Source: Lachnospiraceae bacterium (GTDB taxonomy: Bacteria > Bacillota_A > Clostridia > Lachnospirales > Lachnospiraceae). Taken from it: a stretch of 8,444 nt of DNA. The translations under genes were made by a program, and so were the position numbers. The DNA lies in assembly GCA_017634255.1 (NCBI GenBank), contig JAGBNT010000037.1, positions 1 through 8,444 on the forward strand, read 5' to 3'. Below the pieces are notes generated by a model. It had not been told where the DNA came from. It did no database searches and saw nothing but the letters and a program-made list of their open reading frames with translations. Shown here in pieces: positions 5,991-8,444 of the stretch; the first letter of the stretch is position 1; each line of letters starts with the position of its first letter.

Positions 5991-8444
5991 TTGATCAGAT
6001 CACTGCTGAATATCACTGATATATCGACGTTCGCAATGGCAGTTACAGCCTGCGCGCAGCTGATACTTTCCGCTGCAGTGGTTTCTGTCGCCCTTTACCT
6101 GTATTTCCAGAATAGGACGGTAAGGGCGGTAGGGTACTATACGGCATCGACTGTGGCGCTTTTCGGACGGAATCTCTTCTACGCCATTAACTATCTGTTT
6201 GCCGATTCCGTAGTGGCGGCGGCGAGCCTCCGGCTGGCGGCGGAAGGCTGCATGATCACGTACCTGATGATCTTAATCTATTATGTCGGAGAGGTGATTA
6301 CCGGAGAAGGGCATACCACCTTTAACATAAACCGCGCGAGCAAGGTGATATTTGCAGTATTCTGGCTCATATTCGGAGCGAGGGGGGTGATCTATCCTGA
6401 AGGAGGAGAAGACCCGACCGCTTATATCAGGCTGGTCAGATTATTCAGATTCCCTGTAGCCATATTTATCATTGCGGTAGTGATATATATAATCCGGATG
6501 CTCTTTGAATGGAAGACCAGGATAAGGTTTAAGCGGAGCCTCTCTGTTTACTGGATGTTCGGGAATTTCTGCGCCGTTGCAGTGGTTGCGGCGCTTCTGG
6601 ATATCGTCTTTCCCATTGGAGGGCTGATAGATACCTTTCAGTTCAGCGCCCTCGCGGGAACCCTTTCCTCGCCGCTGCTGGCGATAATAGCGGTTTCCTA
6701 CTTAAATACCCGGGTATCCGTGGAAAATGCCTCAAGGCTCCTTCGGGGAGAGATACCCACACCCCTGTTTACCGTAAACGGGGAAAGCGACCGTATAGCC
6801 GTTGCCAATGACGCTGCCATGAGGTTTTTGGGAAAGACCAGAGAGGAGCTTATCGGACATACCCTGTCGGAGTTTTTCGATACTGAAATAGATGAAAAAA
6901 CCATCATAAGGCGGTCTTTGGGCGAAGCAAAATATTACTTTGACAAGGGAACCGTAAGAGGTACAAAGATACCCTGCAGCTTCGTGGCGAGTAATATCCA
7001 TGATCGCTTTGGAGAGCCCTTCTGCTGCCTTATCTTCGTCTACGACAAATCCAACGAGGAGGAGATGATAGAAAGGCTTAAGGAAAGCGCCCTTTCGGCT
7101 GAACGAGCCAACAGTGCAAGAGGAATGTTTCTTGCCAATATGAGCCATGAGATAAGGACCCCCATGAACGCCATAATAGGAATGGCGGAGATTGGCTTAA
7201 GGGAAGCGGAGCAGCCCCAGGTGCAGGAAGAGCTGAGACAGATAAGGGCTGCCGGAAACGGGCTTTTGGAGATAATAAACGATATCCTCGACTTTTCCAA
7301 GATAGAATCCGGAACTTTGGAGATAGTAAATGCCGGGTTTGAGCCCCTGTCGATGATAAATGATCTTGTAAATATCGTGCGCCAGAAGCTTCACGATAAA
7401 AAGCTTGAATTTATCGTAAAGGTAAACCCGAGATTCCCCTCGGGAGTACTCGGTGATGAGGGCAGGATAAAGCAGGTGCTCTTAAATATACTTAATAATG
7501 CGGTAAAGTATACCGACGAGGGCTGTGTCCAGCTTGCGGTAGACTTTGAAAATCAGGATAACGGCATACTTATGCAGGTGGAGATAAGGGACAGCGGTAT
7601 AGGCATAAAGGAGGAGGAGCAGGCAAACCTCTTTAAATCCTATAACCAGCTCGATGTATATAAAAACAGGAACAAGGAGGGCACGGGTCTCGGGCTTTCC
7701 ATCTCCAAGAGACTGGTGGACATGATGGACGGTGCGATAAACGTAAGCAGTATCTACGGACAGGGCTCCACCTTCTCGATCACCATACCGCTGGAGGTTA
7801 CGGACTATGCCGAGAGCATATCGGTAAATAAGGCGGAGCAGCTAAAGACAGCCACCTTCCTAAAGCCTTCCAGTTCCGAGGAGACCTTCCGGCAGCTTTT
7901 AAAGGATATCGGGATCAGCGGTGACATACAGTGCACCTATCCCCCCGATGTACTGAAAGCGGTAAAGAACGGGGCAAAGTATATCTTCATAGACGAGGAA
8001 TTTTTAAACAGCGAGCTTCTGGGAATATCCGGAGCCTATCAGGATGTAAAGGTTGCGGTCATTACCAACGATCCGGAAAAATACGAGGACAAGCCCTATA
8101 TCAGTATGCAGCGCCCCGAGTTCGGACTTCGCTTAATGTCCATGTTCGGAGAGGAGAAGACGGATGAGCACAGGGCAAGTACGGGCTCCTACAGATATGA
8201 CTTTAAGGCGCCGGGTGCAAGGGTGCTCATAGTAGACGACAACGCCGTAAACCTTTCGGTGGCTGAGGGGCTGCTAAAGCCCTTTAAGATACAGGTCGAT
8301 ACAGTCTTAAGCGGTGAGGAGGCTGTAAAGCAGGTGGTGGATGTCCGGTACGATATAGTCTTTATGGATCATATGATGCCGGGAATGGACGGAGTAGCCG
8401 CCACAAGGCATATAAGGGAGGAGCTTGGAGATAAGGAGCTTATA
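5991..8444 (+). CDS. Hybrid sensor histidine kinase with 7TM sensor (partial, 3' end outside window)
   Basis: The frame is open for 818 codons to the window edge. It starts at TTG: an in-frame TGA at 5982-5984 excludes earlier starts, and GGGTGA (5979-5984) sits 6 nt upstream. Seven hydrophobic segments fall at about 16-39, 46-70, 83-103, 118-136, 154-172, 186-207 and 218-238, as in 7TM sensor kinases. A PAS-like domain follows (about 250-352), then a helical linker, HisKA with H386 in SHEIRTP, and a HATPase domain with N-box (N502/N503), G1 DSGIG (534-538) and G2 GTGLGL (564-569). Residues about 620-718 look like a degenerate receiver. A true receiver begins with D749/D750 and phospho-acceptor D793 (MDHMMPGMDG) and is cut off before its Thr/Ser and Lys. 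A further HPt domain may lie beyond the edge. The gene is 22 nt after greA, so it is probably co-transcribed. The ligand is unknown. The next ATG (6036) would remove 15 residues and lacks a good binding site. Confidence 0.93.
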   Translation, partial: MIRSLLNITDISTFAMAVTACAQLILSAAVVSVALYLYFQNRTVRAVGYYTASTVALFGRNLFYAINYLFADSVVAAASLRLAAEGCMITYLMILIYYVGEVITGEGHTTFNINRASKVIFAVFWLIFGARGVIYPEGGEDPTAYIRLVRLFRFPVAIFIIAVVIYIIRMLFEWKTRIRFKRSLSVYWMFGNFCAVAVVAALLDIVFPIGGLIDTFQFSALAGTLSSPLLAIIAVSYLNTRVSVENASRLLRGEIPTPLFTVNGESDRIAVANDAAMRFLGKTREELIGHTLSEFFDTEIDEKTIIRRSLGEAKYYFDKGTVRGTKIPCSFVASNIHDRFGEPFCCLIFVYDKSNEEEMIERLKESALSAERANSARGMFLANMSHEIRTPMNAIIGMAEIGLREAEQPQVQEELRQIRAAGNGLLEIINDILDFSKIESGTLEIVNAGFEPLSMINDLVNIVRQKLHDKKLEFIVKVNPRFPSGVLGDEGRIKQVLLNILNNAVKYTDEGCVQLAVDFENQDNGILMQVEIRDSGIGIKEEEQANLFKSYNQLDVYKNRNKEGTGLGLSISKRLVDMMDGAINVSSIYGQGSTFSITIPLEVTDYAESISVNKAEQLKTATFLKPSSSEETFRQLLKDIGISGDIQCTYPPDVLKAVKNGAKYIFIDEEFLNSELLGISGAYQDVKVAVITNDPEKYEDKPYISMQRPEFGLRLMSMFGEEKTDEHRASTGSYRYDFKAPGARVLIVDDNAVNLSVAEGLLKPFKIQVDTVLSGEEAVKQVVDVRYDIVFMDHMMPGMDGVAATRHIREELGDKELI

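Noticed and set aside
7931..8167. A 78-codon + strand frame inside the kinase gene.
   Set aside because: It is out of frame with the kinase, which remains open and recognisable through this stretch.

Overview
The window looks like a core-genome segment of a low-to-moderate GC Clostridia, most likely a Lachnospiraceae (Butyrivibrio-like) bacterium. The reasons are the conserved gene order hup-rqcP-divIC-tilS-hpt-ftsH-greA, heavy use of ATA (Ile) and AGG (Arg) codons in most genes, and AGGAGG-type ribosome binding sites. All genes are on the + strand. The genus is an inference from style and synteny, not from a database match.

Layout. Positions 1-141 hold a multi-branched palindromic repeat. 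A near-consensus promoter (182-210) follows, then hup (281-559, HU protein), an intrinsic terminator, and rqcP (620-856, an S4 protein of ribosome quality control). A 209-bp gap with further palindromes and a strong extended -10 promoter precedes the compact block divIC (1066-1380), tilS (1367-2773) and hpt (2766-3290), whose reading frames overlap. A 60-bp gap with a hairpin leads to ftsH (3351-5195, GTG start). A 260-bp gap ends in a strong terminator and a promoter for greA (5456-5968). Only 22 bp after greA, a TTG-started hybrid sensor histidine kinase runs open to the right edge (5991-8444). It has a 7TM sensor, PAS, HisKA, HATPase, a degenerate receiver and a truncated true receiver.

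How the genes work together. Most are housekeeping: nucleoid structure (HU), rescue of stalled 50S subunits (RqcP), division (DivIC), tRNA-Ile2 decoding (TilS), purine salvage (Hpt), membrane proteolysis (FtsH) and rescue of backtracked RNA polymerase (GreA). The kinase is the one accessory-looking gene and probably shares the greA transcript.

Main points of interest. (1) The sporulation genes that usually sit in this cluster (yabP, yabQ, spoIIE) are all absent, which suggests a non-sporulating lineage. (2) A short motif, GTAACTGTTC or a near variant, always beside a hairpin or palindrome, recurs in four separate intergenic gaps and looks like a dispersed REP-like family. (3) Two perfect palindromes lie at the -35 elements of the hup and divIC promoters. 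(4) The 7TM hybrid kinase with a pseudo-receiver is attached to greA. No clearly new multi-gene system is visible; the repeat family and the kinase are the best candidates for something undescribed.
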